Positions 7,789-16,726 are shown, counted from the stretch's first letter. The stretch is DNA of 41,992 nucleotides from Coriobacteriaceae bacterium (GCA_902363875.1 CABJBO010000019.1:1-41992), one strand, 5' to 3'. Notes: a model not told the origin generated them from the letters alone. Numbers and translations: made by a program.

Positions 7789-8577
7789 ATGACAGACAGA
7801 CCGAAAACAACACTGCGCGACTGCATCTATGGGCTTGCCGTCGGTGACGCGCTGGGCGTTCCCTACGAGTTCAGGCCCCGCGGTACGTTCGAATGCACGG
7901 ACATGATCGGCTACGGCACGCATGGGCAACCCGCCGGCACCTGGAGCGACGACACATCTATGACGCTTGCTACCTGCGACTCGATTAGGGAGCTCGGGCA
8001 CATCGACACCGCGGACATGCGCGACAAGTTCGTAAGCTGGATTGCCCGTGGCGAGTATACGATCGACGGCGTTTTCGATTACGGCGGTACGACCGCCCGC
8101 GCCCTGCGCACCGGCAAAGGAGGCTCCGGCGAGCGCGACAACGGCAACGGATCGCTCATGCGCATCGCTCCCCTGGCGTTCACCGATGCGACAGACGAAG
8201 AGGTCAGCAAGGTCTCCGCGATTACGCACGCCCACAGAACGTCGACCGACGCATGCATCATATTTGTCGAGCTGATGAGGGATGTGATGAACGACGTGCT
8301 CCCCTCGTGGGCGCTCCATCTGAAAGGCGTGCCTGAGCAGGAGATCAGGTCGGGTGGCTTCGTGCGCGACACGCTTAAGGCAGCCACCTGGTGTTTCGTC
8401 AACACTAACAGCTACGAAGATTGCGTGCTTGCCGCCGTCAACCTAGGCGACGACACCGACACCACCGCAGCCGTCGCCGGCGCCCTCGCCGGCACGGCAT
8501 ACGGTCTCAAAGCCATCCCACAGGAGTGGATCGACACTCTGCGCGGCAAAGAGCTGATTGAGAGCTGCCTGTTTTAA
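7789..8577 (+). CDS. ADP-ribosylglycohydrolase (DraG/ARH family)
   Basis: A 262-residue ADP-ribosylglycohydrolase family protein, which removes ADP-ribose from modified proteins or metabolites with two bound metal ions. Visible motifs: GLAVGDALGVPYEF (residues 15-28), TWSDDTSM (about 49-56) carrying the metal-binding Asp pair, GNGSLMRIAP (about 121-130), and GDDTDTTAAVAGALAG near residue 225, the second metal site. All expected metal ligands seem present, so it is probably active. AAGAGGAG lies 7 bases before the ATG. It starts 63 bases after the YhcG-like gene and is followed after 32 bases by a 73-residue ORF with a good ribosome site, so the two are likely co-transcribed. No ADP-ribosyltransferase (DraT or toxin) is seen in the window, so the substrate is unknown. 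Confidence 0.9.
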   Translation: MTDRPKTTLRDCIYGLAVGDALGVPYEFRPRGTFECTDMIGYGTHGQPAGTWSDDTSMTLATCDSIRELGHIDTADMRDKFVSWIARGEYTIDGVFDYGGTTARALRTGKGGSGERDNGNGSLMRIAPLAFTDATDEEVSKVSAITHAHRTSTDACIIFVELMRDVMNDVLPSWALHLKGVPEQEIRSGGFVRDTLKAATWCFVNTNSYEDCVLAAVNLGDDTDTTAAVAGALAGTAYGLKAIPQEWIDTLRGKELIESCLF

Positions 8578-8609
8578 GGCGCCATTCAAGAAATAAGGCA
8601 GGAGGCATC

Positions 8610-8831
8610 ATGGAGAGGAAGATCGCGAATATCGATGAGTTCCAAATGGGCGAAAACGAGACCCCGATACTCCCAACGGGACTGATGGAGGAAGAAAACC
8701 TTTACGTCCTTCCCGACGGGCGCTACCTCCCCTGCGGGGTCTACCGGACCGAAGATGGCGGCTCACTCATTTATGAGCCATCCGGGCTCAGCTTCTTCGG
8801 GCAGATGCTTGCTCAATTCAAAGAGAGCTAA
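8610..8831 (+). CDS. Hypothetical 73-residue protein downstream of the ADP-ribosylglycohydrolase
   Basis: A small acidic soluble protein with no recognised domain, signal peptide or membrane segment. It contains EEENLYVLPDGRYLPCGVYR and ends in an amphipathic helix (FFGQMLAQFKES). GGCAGGAGG precedes the ATG by 6 bases, and the gap to the upstream hydrolase is 32 bases, so translation is well supported and co-transcription likely. A partner or regulatory role for the hydrolase is possible but nothing in the sequence proves it. Confidence 0.7.
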   Translation: MERKIANIDEFQMGENETPILPTGLMEEENLYVLPDGRYLPCGVYRTEDGGSLIYEPSGLSFFGQMLAQFKES

Positions 8832-8974
8832 AGGCTTGATTGCCCGTCAGATCGACACTGCTCCAAACCAGGGGGTGGATAGGATGTCTCCCACCGCGGC
8901 CCGTGAGGTAGAATTATGCCTGCCGCGGAATCCGCCTGCGGGCAACGCTCTAATCTCTGATTGGGGTGAAGCCT

Positions 8975-9067
8975 ATGAACTTGTTTCTTGAAATCCTGCG
9001 CCTCTCGATGTATGTAACCGGCATCGTCCGGAACCTCTACTCGATCTGGCGGGAATATAAGCAGTAA
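8975..9067 (+). CDS. 30-residue hydrophobic peptide ORF with structured leader
   Basis: ATG at 8975 opens a 30-codon frame, MNLFLEILRLSMYVTGIVRN then LYSIWREYKQ. It has a leucine/isoleucine-rich amphipathic or membrane-seeking helix and a charged end. GGGGTGA lies 7 bases upstream. The 140 bases before it are strongly structured (GC stem-loop at 8915-8942; GGTGG/CCCACC pairing at about 8873-8903), and a stem-loop at 9090-9115 follows 23 bases after the stop. This plan (tiny hydrophobic ORF, structured leader, own terminator) resembles type I toxin genes and similar small membrane peptides. No family is recognised with certainty and it could be a non-coding RNA instead. Confidence 0.45.
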   Translation: MNLFLEILRLSMYVTGIVRNLYSIWREYKQ

Positions 9068-9089
9068 CGGATAGCGAAGGGAGTCATGC

Positions 9090-9115
9090 AAAGGGCCGGT
9101 TGCACCCGGCCCTTT
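9090..9115 (+). terminator. Stem-loop after the 30-residue ORF
   Basis: Perfect 10-base stem AAAGGGCCGG / CCGGCCCTTT with loop TTGCAC. The U-tract is short (TTTAGACG), so it is a modest terminator or a 3-prime stability hairpin. The following 229 bases to 9344 are relatively AT-rich and I see no gene in them. Confidence 0.65.
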
Positions 9116-9344
9116 AGACGATAATACCTGCGTTGCCCGCGCTTCCAAAGTTGACCGACTGAGGAGCGGGTTCCGCGGCACATCCTGATTTTACCCAGTG
9201 GCAAGGCTCTTTTACAGCCGTTCCACCGTTTATTTACATCTGCCAATCAAGACGAGACTACTACGCACCTTTATTACACACGATATTTTCAGCCTGGTAT
9301 AACCAAGTTCAATAATAGAATGCAAATCCAACCACCGTGTCTGA

Positions 9345-9813
9345 TTACAAAAAGATTTTTGCCTTTTCTGCAGCAAACTCTTCCTCGGTAAGCACTCCAC
9401 TATCACGCAGCGTTGCAAGCCTCTCAAGCCTTGCAACTACATCAATCACTATCCGCCAGCGTCTCAATAGTCTGTGAAACCTGCGGATACCGCTCAAGCT
9501 CCTTCGATAGGGCATCGACTATCTCGGCAATATTCTTTGCATTTTTGCCCCCGTTTAATACGTTTGCCCTGACCTTAGATGACGACTTGACAGTAACGCC
9601 AGATCCGCCTTCAACTGGAACAACCGAAATACTGATATTTTCGCCCCAAGACCAAAGGCTCATACCAATCTCGGCTGCAACTGTTCTTGTTGTGGGCGAT
9701 GCACTATCAACTTTTACTTTAGGCAGCTTTTCCATAGCTGCCTTCAAGGCATTAAACGTGTCGTCAGGAGAATACGGTACCTGAAGCTGAAGCTGCTGAT
9801 CCGCAAAACCCAT
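9345..9813 (-). pseudogene. SHOCT-domain protein with a one-base frameshift
   Basis: The first frame (9813-9442, 123 residues) starts at an ATG with GGAGG 7 bases upstream and encodes a small beta-rich domain (SLWSWGENISISVVPVEGG, then [17 protein letters not shown]). It ends at TGA 9444-9442 just before a SHOCT domain in the next frame: [20 protein letters not shown] then [10 protein letters not shown] and a stop at 9345-9347. Removing one T from the GATTGATG around 9443 joins the two into a 155-residue protein with ordinary family architecture (N-terminal domain plus C-terminal SHOCT). SHOCT is a short oligomerisation-like motif. Either the gene is recently broken, the sequence has an error, or a GTG at 9449 starts the SHOCT piece separately. 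Function unknown. Confidence 0.75.
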
Positions 9814-9929
9814 AATCTGGCCTCCGCTTCTTACAAGATTAAGGCTATCGACAATGGTAGCACGTTCCCAGCAGTCTTAAATTCGTCTCATGACCTTGCG
9901 ATGCCGCCCGACGCCCCGGCTCCGCTTCC

Positions 9930-11267
9930 CTACTTCCCAAAGATCGCAGCGAACAATCCCTTGCGCTTGGGTTTTTCTTCTCGGTAGGAACCCTCGGCAG
10001 CCGCTGCCACCTGACGTGGCTGCTCGTCGCCTCCACGGCGTACGATCTGGTATAGAAACGGCGATTTAACGTATTTGACCTCGACGGGCGTGGCGTGAAC
10101 GGTGCTTTCGCCGGACAGATGCAGGCTCGGATTGAGCGGCGCCACAATATGCGTCTCGCGCTTGTCGCTAAACACCACCGCCGCCGCACGGCCCGTCTGG
10201 CCGTTCACGGCAATGCGCACCTGCTCGCCATTACGTCCATCCGACGCGGGACGATCGACAAAGTAGACCGGCACCAGAACCAGGCCGTCCTTGTGCTTGC
10301 GGGCCTTGCGCGTCCAGGTGCGGATGCTCTTTTTATTGAGCCCCAGGAAAGTCTCGGCATCGTTGCCAACAATGTCGAGCGCCAGCTTGTCAATGACCAC
10401 CTGGTCCTTGGTGGACGCATCGACGGAGACAACGCGGAAGTCGCCTTCCTGCATGGCCGGGTCGAACGACCCAACCTTGGCAAAGTCCCATGGCTCCAGA
10501 ATGCCCATAAGGCGAACGTCCAGGTAGTTTGCCCTGGGATATGCCCAGTCGAGCACCTCGTAGTACACCAGGGTCTCCTTGCTCAGGCCCTTGCCCGGGA
10601 AGGACGCCATCATGCGCAGGTCCGCGAGCGCCATGGGGAAGTAGAAGAGCATCATGTCGTTTTGAATCGCGTCTTCCACATCGTGACCGGCAAAGGCGTC
10701 TGGATATCGGCGCACCAGCTCAAGCGCATTGGCGCGCGCCTGCTGCGGCGTTATCTCGCAGGGAATACCCTGCTCGGGCACATATTCCGCACCAACGCCC
10801 ATGGTCAGGCGCTTGCTAAACGTCCCCGGCTTGAGCAGGTCGGCGACACCGATCTTATTGCCGCAGGACGGGCACTCAAACACGCGCTGGGTCGACTCGC
10901 CCTCAAAGGACGCTCCGCAGAAGGGACAGGGGATGCTCACGTGCGTGGCCTCTTGGAACTCCTGGGCCGTGCCGCGGTCTTCCCACAGCAGATGCTCCAG
11001 AACCGACTGATTGCGCCAGTGCTCATTAAAGAAATACCAGTCGGGGTCCACCGGGCGCTCGAGCTGCGACACATGCGTGAGCTTAAGCAGCCCATCGACA
11101 ACCGTCAGTGGCGTATGGCGAATGCACAGGGCGCTCTTGGGCTCCCCCGCATCGGCCTGCCACGGAACGACCGTGCCGCAATAGGCGCACTCAAAGCTGC
11201 GTTTAGCCTGGTGTGAGTACATAGGGCCGCCGCAGTTTTGGCATTTAATGGCAAACATCTCGTCCAT
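9930..11267 (-). CDS. Double zinc-ribbon protein of unknown function
   Basis: A 445-residue soluble protein. Two Cys4 zinc ribbons are visible: C9-x2-C12 with C27-x2-C30 (CQNCGG, CAYCG), and CPFCG with CPSCG near residues 113-136. The rest is a mixed alpha/beta region whose later part (VYFVDRPASDG, VRIAVNGQTGRAAAVV near 335-370) matches the conserved segment of large zinc-ribbon-containing proteins found beside membrane or secretion genes. The C-terminus is basic (EEKPKRKGLFAAIFGK). AGGAGG precedes the ATG by about 8 bases, supporting this start. It is divergent from the CDF exporter gene. It may bind nucleic acid or act as an assembly factor; neither is shown. Confidence 0.8.
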   Translation of the reverse strand: MDEMFAIKCQNCGGPMYSHQAKRSFECAYCGTVVPWQADAGEPKSALCIRHTPLTVVDGLLKLTHVSQLERPVDPDWYFFNEHWRNQSVLEHLLWEDRGTAQEFQEATHVSIPCPFCGASFEGESTQRVFECPSCGNKIGVADLLKPGTFSKRLTMGVGAEYVPEQGIPCEITPQQARANALELVRRYPDAFAGHDVEDAIQNDMMLFYFPMALADLRMMASFPGKGLSKETLVYYEVLDWAYPRANYLDVRLMGILEPWDFAKVGSFDPAMQEGDFRVVSVDASTKDQVVIDKLALDIVGNDAETFLGLNKKSIRTWTRKARKHKDGLVLVPVYFVDRPASDGRNGEQVRIAVNGQTGRAAAVVFSDKRETHIVAPLNPSLHLSGESTVHATPVEVKYVKSPFLYQIVRRGGDEQPRQVAAAAEGSYREEKPKRKGLFAAIFGK

Positions 11268-11485
11268 GAATACGTCCTCCTTTGCACTGGGGCTGTCGAC
11301 ATTAAGTATGTCGGGCAGGTAAGCACGTGCCCATACCCATGTGGCCCAAAATCGAGCACCCAGGCAGACGAGAAGGCTCGCTCGTTAGCACCGGCAGACT
11401 ATTGCTGCATTTTCTGAGCATCGGTGCACGGCGCCCCCGCGCGAGCTACACTATCCCCTTAAACATGATTGTGAGGACGACCGCT

Positions 11486-12667
11486 ATGCTATTTGTAAAT
11501 CGGCTGGTACATACGCTTGTTCCCGGCAGCGAGGGCGAGCCGGTCGATACCTCCCGCCGCACCAACGCGGGCTTCGCCGCAAGCCTCATCTGCATTGGCC
11601 TCAACATCACCTTGTGCCTGGCCAAGGGCATCGCGGGCCTGCTCGCTGGCTCCGTCTCCCTCATCGCCGACGCTTTCAACAACCTCTCCGATGCCTCGAG
11701 CAACATCGTGAGCCTGCTCGGGTTCCGCCTCGCCAGCCGCCCGGCAGACGAAGGCCACCCCTATGGCCACGGCCGCTACGAGTACCTCGCCGGCTTGTTT
11801 GTCGCCGTCCTGGTTTGCGCCGTCGGCATCAACCTGATCCTCGAGTCGGTCACCAAGATCATCAAGCCTTCCCCCACCGCTTACACGCTCGTTTCCCTTG
11901 CGGCACTGGCTACATCCATGCTCGTTAAGCTCTGGATGGCCGCATTCAACCGCGCGCTGGGCAACCGTATCGATTCCGAAACACTCATTGCCACAGCACA
12001 GGACTCCAAAAACGACGTCATCACCTCGGGCTCGGTCTTGGTGGCGGCGCTTATTTCGCAGACGACCGGCTTTGACCTCGATGGCTGGGCAGGCCTGGGT
12101 GTGGGCATCTTCATCTGCATCAGCGGCATGGGCCTAGTGCGCGACGCCATCAGCCCGTTGCTGGGGCAAGCGCCCGACCCCAAGCTCGTCCAGGCAATCC
12201 GCGACAAGATCATGTCCTATCCGCAGGTCTTGGGCACACACGACCTGATGGTGCACGACTACGGCCCCGGTCGTCAGTTTGCCAGCGCTCACGTGGAGAT
12301 GCCCGGCGAGGGCGACGCATTTGAGCACCACGAGATCCTGGACACCATCGAGCACGACATCAAGCGCCAGATGGGCATTGGCATCACGCTGCACTGCGAC
12401 CCCATCGCGACAACCGGCGATGATTTGCGCGGCTGGGTCAAGCGCGGCGTTATGCAGATCGACCCCGCGCTCTCCATCCACGACCTGCACGAGCACGACG
12501 GGTTCGTTTCGTTTGACCTGGTGCGCCCCGACGGCTTTGACATATCCGACGAGGAGCTGCTGGAGCTCGTCACGCGCATCGTGCACGAGCGCCGACCCAA
12601 TGCCTCATGCGTCGTTACGTTTGACTCGGGCTTTAGCTCGCCCGACCGTCCGGCTGAACAGCTGTAG
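11486..12667 (+). CDS. Cation diffusion facilitator, manganese-type signature
   Basis: A 393-residue CDF exporter that uses the proton gradient to pump divalent metals out of the cytoplasm. Helix II carries N65-x3-D69 (in DAFNNLSD) and helix V D173-x3-D177 (DSKNDV). The N-D/D-D site is typical of Mn-CDF proteins such as MntE, whereas zinc/iron members use D-D/H-D. HPYGHGRYEYLAGL follows helix II as in the family. A cytosolic ferredoxin-like domain (THDLMVHDYG, HVEMPGE) starts near residue 250, and an extra C-terminal region continues to 393, the MntE length. The ATG at 11486 has GAGGACG upstream and sits right before the family's N-terminal start. Convergent with the next gene, 12 bases apart. 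Transport class is firm; manganese as the substrate is inferred from four residues. Confidence 0.9.
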   Translation: MLFVNRLVHTLVPGSEGEPVDTSRRTNAGFAASLICIGLNITLCLAKGIAGLLAGSVSLIADAFNNLSDASSNIVSLLGFRLASRPADEGHPYGHGRYEYLAGLFVAVLVCAVGINLILESVTKIIKPSPTAYTLVSLAALATSMLVKLWMAAFNRALGNRIDSETLIATAQDSKNDVITSGSVLVAALISQTTGFDLDGWAGLGVGIFICISGMGLVRDAISPLLGQAPDPKLVQAIRDKIMSYPQVLGTHDLMVHDYGPGRQFASAHVEMPGEGDAFEHHEILDTIEHDIKRQMGIGITLHCDPIATTGDDLRGWVKRGVMQIDPALSIHDLHEHDGFVSFDLVRPDGFDISDEELLELVTRIVHERRPNASCVVTFDSGFSSPDRPAEQL

Positions 12668-12679
12668 CCCGCTTAACAG

Positions 12680-13669
12680 CTAGTTTCCCTGCGCGCCCGA
12701 GATGCCGTTTTGCAGTGCATTCCAGGCACCCGTCGCCATGTCGCCCAAGTTCTGCGCGGTGTCGCCCAGGTTTTGTGCCGTATCGCCCAGCTCTTGCGCC
12801 TTGTCTCCCAACTCCTGTGCCTTGTTGCTCAAGTCCTCCAGCGTATTGGAACTCGAGCTGTCGGTACCGCTTTGGCCGTCGGGCGAGTTGCCCGAGCTAT
12901 TCTTGTGCGTGAGTTGAATTTCGAGGTTGCCGCTGTCGTTATAGTAAGCAGAAGTAACGACCCAGTTGGCATCGATGACGGGCGTTGAGCCATCATCAGT
13001 CAGGACCACGGCATTCGAAAGATTGGCGCCGCGCGACTTGAGAAGTTTCTTGGCGTTGGACCAGTACTGCCCCGGGATATCGCTCAGATCGACGGTGCTA
13101 GACGAGGCGGACTCGGTTTGCTCGGCAGCGGTATCAGCCGTTGAACTCCCTCGCTTGTTGAGCATGCCCGACACAATGGCAAACACAACCGACAGCGCAA
13201 AGAAGATCGCCAGCACGATGAGGATCTTCTTGATCACGCTCGACGAACGCGACGGCTTCTTCTCCTCGTCCTCGCCATATTGCGGAATCGACTTGGGGTA
13301 CTCGCGATACGGCTCGCGCGACTCGTAGCGAGACTGCGCCGTGCGAGGCATATACGTCGTCTGCTGAGGCTGCGGAATGGGATTTTGCGGCAGGTCATCA
13401 TAGGGATTCGGCGTCGAGGCGGCATAAGAATCCTGCGGCGCGTAATCAAACGGGTCCGGAGCTGCGTTGCCATAGGGGCCTTGCGAAGATACGGCATAAG
13501 AATCCCGCGCTGTGTCGCCATAGCCCATAACCCGGGTTGGCTCGGCAGAAGGCTGCGTCGCGGCGGGGTCGGTATAACCGGGGTTGGGAACAACGCGGGT
13601 CGCATCGGCGCTATCGCCAGCCTGCGCGGAACCGTAGCCGCCCATCACGGTTGTCTTGTCCTGATCCAT
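12680..13669 (-). CDS. Single-pass membrane protein, PASTA-like domain, heptad-repeat tail
   Basis: A 329-residue protein. Residues 1-140 are low-complexity, rich in Gln, Pro, Tyr, Asp and Ser with repeated YG/NPY motifs, probably a disordered cytoplasmic region. A membrane helix (ILIVLAIFFALSVVFAIVSG) spans about 148-168 after a KK flank, giving an N-in, C-out topology. Outside is a PASTA-like segment (IPGQYWSNAKKLLKSRGANL, then NWVVTSAYYND) near 195-255, and finally a seven-residue repeat (ELGDKAQ, NLGDTAQ and variants) in about five copies, likely a helical rod. AAAGGA precedes the ATG by 8 bases. The design recalls membrane proteins that sense or bind the wall, but no kinase domain is present. 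Function unknown. Confidence 0.75.
   Translation of the reverse strand: MDQDKTTVMGGYGSAQAGDSADATRVVPNPGYTDPAATQPSAEPTRVMGYGDTARDSYAVSSQGPYGNAAPDPFDYAPQDSYAASTPNPYDDLPQNPIPQPQQTTYMPRTAQSRYESREPYREYPKSIPQYGEDEEKKPSRSSSVIKKILIVLAIFFALSVVFAIVSGMLNKRGSSTADTAAEQTESASSSTVDLSDIPGQYWSNAKKLLKSRGANLSNAVVLTDDGSTPVIDANWVVTSAYYNDSGNLEIQLTHKNSSGNSPDGQSGTDSSSSNTLEDLSNKAQELGDKAQELGDTAQNLGDTAQNLGDMATGAWNALQNGISGAQGN
12738..12842. repeat. 21-bp tandem repeat, five units, in the heptad tail
   Basis: Units of 21 bases at 12738, 12759, 12780, 12801 and a degenerate one from 12822 share the core TCGCCCA. They encode the seven-residue repeats AQ(E/N)LGD(K/T/M) on the minus strand. Copies differ by several synonymous and non-synonymous bases, so the array is not freshly expanded but could vary between strains. 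Confidence 0.85.
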
Positions 13670-13780
13670 GCAACGATTCCTTTCCGTCGCCCGTAAGCAT
13701 CAAGTTATCCATGCATTCTACCCGCGCAAAAGCCCGTGACGGACAGAGCCCGTCCATATCTACAAGACAAGCGCGGCTAG

Positions 13781-13821
13781 AAAACAAAAGCCCCGCCGGG
13801 CCTTGGTAGGCGCGACGGGGC
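13781..13821 (-). terminator. Intrinsic terminator after fhs
   Basis: On the minus strand GCCCCGTCG (13821-13813) pairs with CGGCGGGGC (13798-13790), one G-U pair, and TTTTGTTTT follows at 13789-13781. It lies 25 bases beyond the fhs stop codon. Confidence 0.82.
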
Positions 13822-13846
13822 GGGCAAGCAGCTATGGGCAACAAGC

Positions 13847-15514
13847 TTAGAACAGGCCGGTGATGTTGCCGTCGTTGTCGACGTCGATGTTCTCAGCCGC
13901 GGGGACCTTGGGCAGGCCCGGCATGGTCAGAACACTGCCGGTCAGTGCGACCACAAAGTGGGCACCGGCGGAAACCTTGAGCTCACGCACCGTGATGCGG
14001 AAGTTCTCGGGAGCGCCCAGGGCCTTGGCGTTGTCGCTAAAGCTGTACTGCGTCTTGGCCACGCACACCGGCAGGTTGCCAAAGCCGTTCTCGCGCAGCT
14101 CGGCGAGCTGGCGCTTGGCGGCCGGCGTAAAGTCAACGCCATCGGCGCGGTAGACCTTGGTGGCAATGGCCTCAAGAGCGTCGGCGACATCGGCGCCGTC
14201 CTCATAGGCAAACTTGAGCTCGCTCGGCTGCTCAATCAGACGCATGACCTCATCGGCAAGCTCGAGCGCGCCCTCGCCGCCCTTGGCCCAGACCTCGGAA
14301 AGCTTAACGTTGACGCCGAGCTTCTGGCACTCGGACTCGATGAGCGCAAGCTCAGCCTCGGTGTCCGTCGGGAAGCGGTTGATGGCGACCACACAGGGCA
14401 GACCATAAACGTTCTGGATGTTGTCGACGTGACGCAGCAGGTTGGGCATGCCGGCCTTGAGTGCCTCGAGGTTCTCCTCGTTGAGGTCGGCCTTGGCGAC
14501 GCCACCGTTGTACTTCAGCGCACGAGCGGTCGCGACGATCACGACGGCGCTGGGGCGAACGCCCGTCATGCGGCACTTGATGTCGAGGAACTTCTCGGCA
14601 CCCAGATCGGCACCGAAGCCGGCCTCGGTAATGGCGACATCGCCAAAGCGCATCGCCATACGCGTGGCCATGATGGAGTTGCAGCCGTGGGCAATATTGG
14701 CGAAGGGACCGCCGTGGACAAACGCGGGCGTACCCTCGAGCGTCTGCACCAGATTGGGCTTGAGCGCATCCTTGAGCAGGGCCGCCATGGCACCCTGAGC
14801 CTTAAGGTCACGGGCGCGAACGGGCTCGCCGGCATAGCTGTAGCCGACAACAATCTCGCCCAGGCGCTCCTTGAGGTCATTGATGCTCGTGGACAGGCAC
14901 AGGATTGCCATGACCTCGGAGGCAACGGTGATATCGAAGCCGTCCTCGCGCGGCACGCCCTGGGCCTTGCCGCCAATACCGTCGATGACATGGCGCAGCT
15001 GACGGTCGTTCATGTCGACGACGCGCTTCCAGGTGATGCGCTTAACATCGATACCGAGCTGGTTGCCCTGCTGAATATGGTTGTCGAGCATGGCGGCCAG
15101 CAGGTTGTTAGCGGCACCGATAGCGTGGAAGTCACCGGTAAAGTGCAGGTTGATGTCCTCCATGGGGATGACCTGCGCCCAGCCGCCGCCGGCGGCACCG
15201 CCCTTGACGCCAAAGACGGGACCGAGCGAAGGCTCGCGCAGGGCCACGGCACTCTTGACGCCGCGACGACGCAGGCCATCGGCCAGACCGATGGTCGTGG
15301 TGGTCTTGCCCTCGCCCGCAGGCGTTGGGTTGATAGCGGTCACGAGGACGAGCTTGGCCTGGTGATCGGTCGGCTCGTTGAGCAGTGAATAGTCGACCTT
15401 AGCCTTGTCGAAGCCGTACGGAATCAGGTGCTTTACGTCGACACCGGCGTTCTTGGCCACCTCGGTAATGGGCAGCGGTGTGACGGAACGTGCGATTTCG
15501 ATGTCAGTAGGCAT
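13847..15514 (-). CDS. fhs: Formate--tetrahydrofolate ligase
   Basis: A 555-residue formyl-THF synthetase, which activates formate with ATP onto tetrahydrofolate. The length fits the family. Clear marks are the ATP-binding loop [18 protein letters not shown] near residues 63-80, [19 protein letters not shown] soon after, and the conserved tail [14 protein letters not shown]. It feeds 10-formyl-THF to FchA and FolD, encoded at the left edge of the window, for purines and methylene-THF. The ATG at 15514 is chosen: AAAGGA sits 8 bases upstream and PTDIEIA begins the family N-terminus; extension to 15589 adds unrelated residues. Monocistronic, with a terminator behind and a candidate promoter in front. 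Confidence 0.96.
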   Translation of the reverse strand: MPTDIEIARSVTPLPITEVAKNAGVDVKHLIPYGFDKAKVDYSLLNEPTDHQAKLVLVTAINPTPAGEGKTTTTIGLADGLRRRGVKSAVALREPSLGPVFGVKGGAAGGGWAQVIPMEDINLHFTGDFHAIGAANNLLAAMLDNHIQQGNQLGIDVKRITWKRVVDMNDRQLRHVIDGIGGKAQGVPREDGFDITVASEVMAILCLSTSINDLKERLGEIVVGYSYAGEPVRARDLKAQGAMAALLKDALKPNLVQTLEGTPAFVHGGPFANIAHGCNSIMATRMAMRFGDVAITEAGFGADLGAEKFLDIKCRMTGVRPSAVVIVATARALKYNGGVAKADLNEENLEALKAGMPNLLRHVDNIQNVYGLPCVVAINRFPTDTEAELALIESECQKLGVNVKLSEVWAKGGEGALELADEVMRLIEQPSELKFAYEDGADVADALEAIATKVYRADGVDFTPAAKRQLAELRENGFGNLPVCVAKTQYSFSDNAKALGAPENFRITVRELKVSAGAHFVVALTGSVLTMPGLPKVPAAENIDVDNDGNITGLF

Positions 15515-15554
15515 GGACGGTCCTTTCGTTACCGGATGAGAAAAAGACCAATTC

Positions 15555-15581
15555 AGCATAGCACGGGCGCGCAATAGTAAA
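15555..15581 (-). promoter_or_regulatory. Weak candidate promoter of fhs
   Basis: Minus-strand TGCTATGCT (extended -10, hexamer 15560-15555) preceded after 15 bases by TTTACT (15581-15576). The short spacer makes this tentative. It would place the start about 30-35 bases before the ATG. Confidence 0.3.
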
Positions 15582-15658
15582 ACGCCCATAACCGATGAAC
15601 GGCGATATGTTTACCCGATGCCCGGCGATAGCCCAACAGCCCGCCAAAACAAAGCGCC

Positions 15659-16726
15659 CTAAACGGTAGGTTCAATCCCCAGGTGCTCAAAGGTGCGAAG
15701 GGTTGCCTGACGGCCCTGCGGCGTACGAATCATCAACCCGCACTGCAGCAAATAGGGCTCATAGACATCCTCGAGCGTGCCCGGGTCCTCGCCCACCGCG
15801 CTGGCAAGGGTCGTAAGTCCCACGGCACGACCGGAGAACGTCTTGGCAAGCGTCTCCAAGATACGAATATCCATCCAGTCCAGGCCGAGCTCGTCGATCT
15901 CGAAGAACTCGAGCGCCTGACGGCAAATATCGAGCTCGATGGGGCCGTTGCCACGCACCTGCGCATAGTCGCGCACGCGCTTGAGCAAACGATTAGCCAA
16001 GCGCGGCGTGCCACGCGAGCGTGAGCCGATCTCGAGCGCGCTCGGATGGTCTATTGTCACACCCAGGATGGACGCCGAGCGCGTCACAATCTGCGCGAGT
16101 TCTTCGACCGTGTAGTAATCCAGGCGATATGAAATGCCAAAGCGGTCGCGCAGCGGGCCAGTCAGCATACCCGAGCGGGTCGTTGCCGCCACCAGCGTAA
16201 ACTTGGGGATATCCAGGCGAATCGATCGTGCGGCCGGGCCTTTACCGATCACGATATCGAGGGCAAAGTCCTCCATCGCGGGGTACAGGACCTCCTCGAC
16301 CGAACGGTTGAGGCGGTGGATCTCGTCAATAAACAGCACATCACCCGGCTGCAGGTTGGTAAGGATAGCCGCCAGGTCACCGGTGCGCGCGATGGCAGGG
16401 CCACTCGTGGTCTTGATCTGAGCGCCCAGCTCGTTGGCGATAACGGTGGCCAGCGTGGTCTTGCCCAGGCCCGGAGGACCCGAGAAGATCACGTGGTCGA
16501 GCGTCTCGCCACGGCTCTGCGCCGCTTCGATCAACACGCGCAGGCTCTGCTTGATGTGCTCCTGGCCACAGTAGTCGTCCAGGCGCTGGGGGCGCAAAGT
16601 GCGGTCGACATCGAGGTCCTCGGCCGTCAGCTCCGAGCCCACCATGCGCTCGCCGTGCGCCATGGATGCCGCCGGCGAGTTGCCGGGCGTCGCCCACAGG
16701 TCCTGAGAGTCATCGGCTTCCCACAT
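15659..16726 (-). CDS. ruvB: Holliday junction branch-migration ATPase RuvB
   Basis: RuvB is the hexameric AAA+ motor that drives branch migration of Holliday junctions with RuvA. The 355-residue product shows Walker [10 protein letters not shown] near residue 83, Walker B DEIH, sensor ATTRSG, the [10 protein letters not shown] arginine region and a C-terminal winged helix ([26 protein letters not shown] trimmed here for length). The ATG at 16726 overlaps the ruvA stop by one base (TGATG); a GTG immediately before it would add one residue. About 20 residues longer at the N-terminus than many homologues. Third gene of the SOS-boxed ruvC-ruvA-ruvB operon. Confidence 0.97.
   Translation of the reverse strand: MWEADDSQDLWATPGNSPAASMAHGERMVGSELTAEDLDVDRTLRPQRLDDYCGQEHIKQSLRVLIEAAQSRGETLDHVIFSGPPGLGKTTLATVIANELGAQIKTTSGPAIARTGDLAAILTNLQPGDVLFIDEIHRLNRSVEEVLYPAMEDFALDIVIGKGPAARSIRLDIPKFTLVAATTRSGMLTGPLRDRFGISYRLDYYTVEELAQIVTRSASILGVTIDHPSALEIGSRSRGTPRLANRLLKRVRDYAQVRGNGPIELDICRQALEFFEIDELGLDWMDIRILETLAKTFSGRAVGLTTLASAVGEDPGTLEDVYEPYLLQCGLMIRTPQGRQATLRTFEHLGIEPTV

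Noticed and set aside
9413..9784. 123-codon plus-strand frame opposite the SHOCT gene
   Set aside because: The minus strand carries a good ribosome site and the SHOCT motif; the plus frame has neither.
12738..12842. CRISPR-like array
   Set aside because: The 21-bp units are contiguous, diverged and in-frame coding repeats without spacers.
13958..15388. Plus-strand open frame opposite fhs
   Set aside because: Shadow of the formate-THF ligase gene; no initiation signal or conserved motif.
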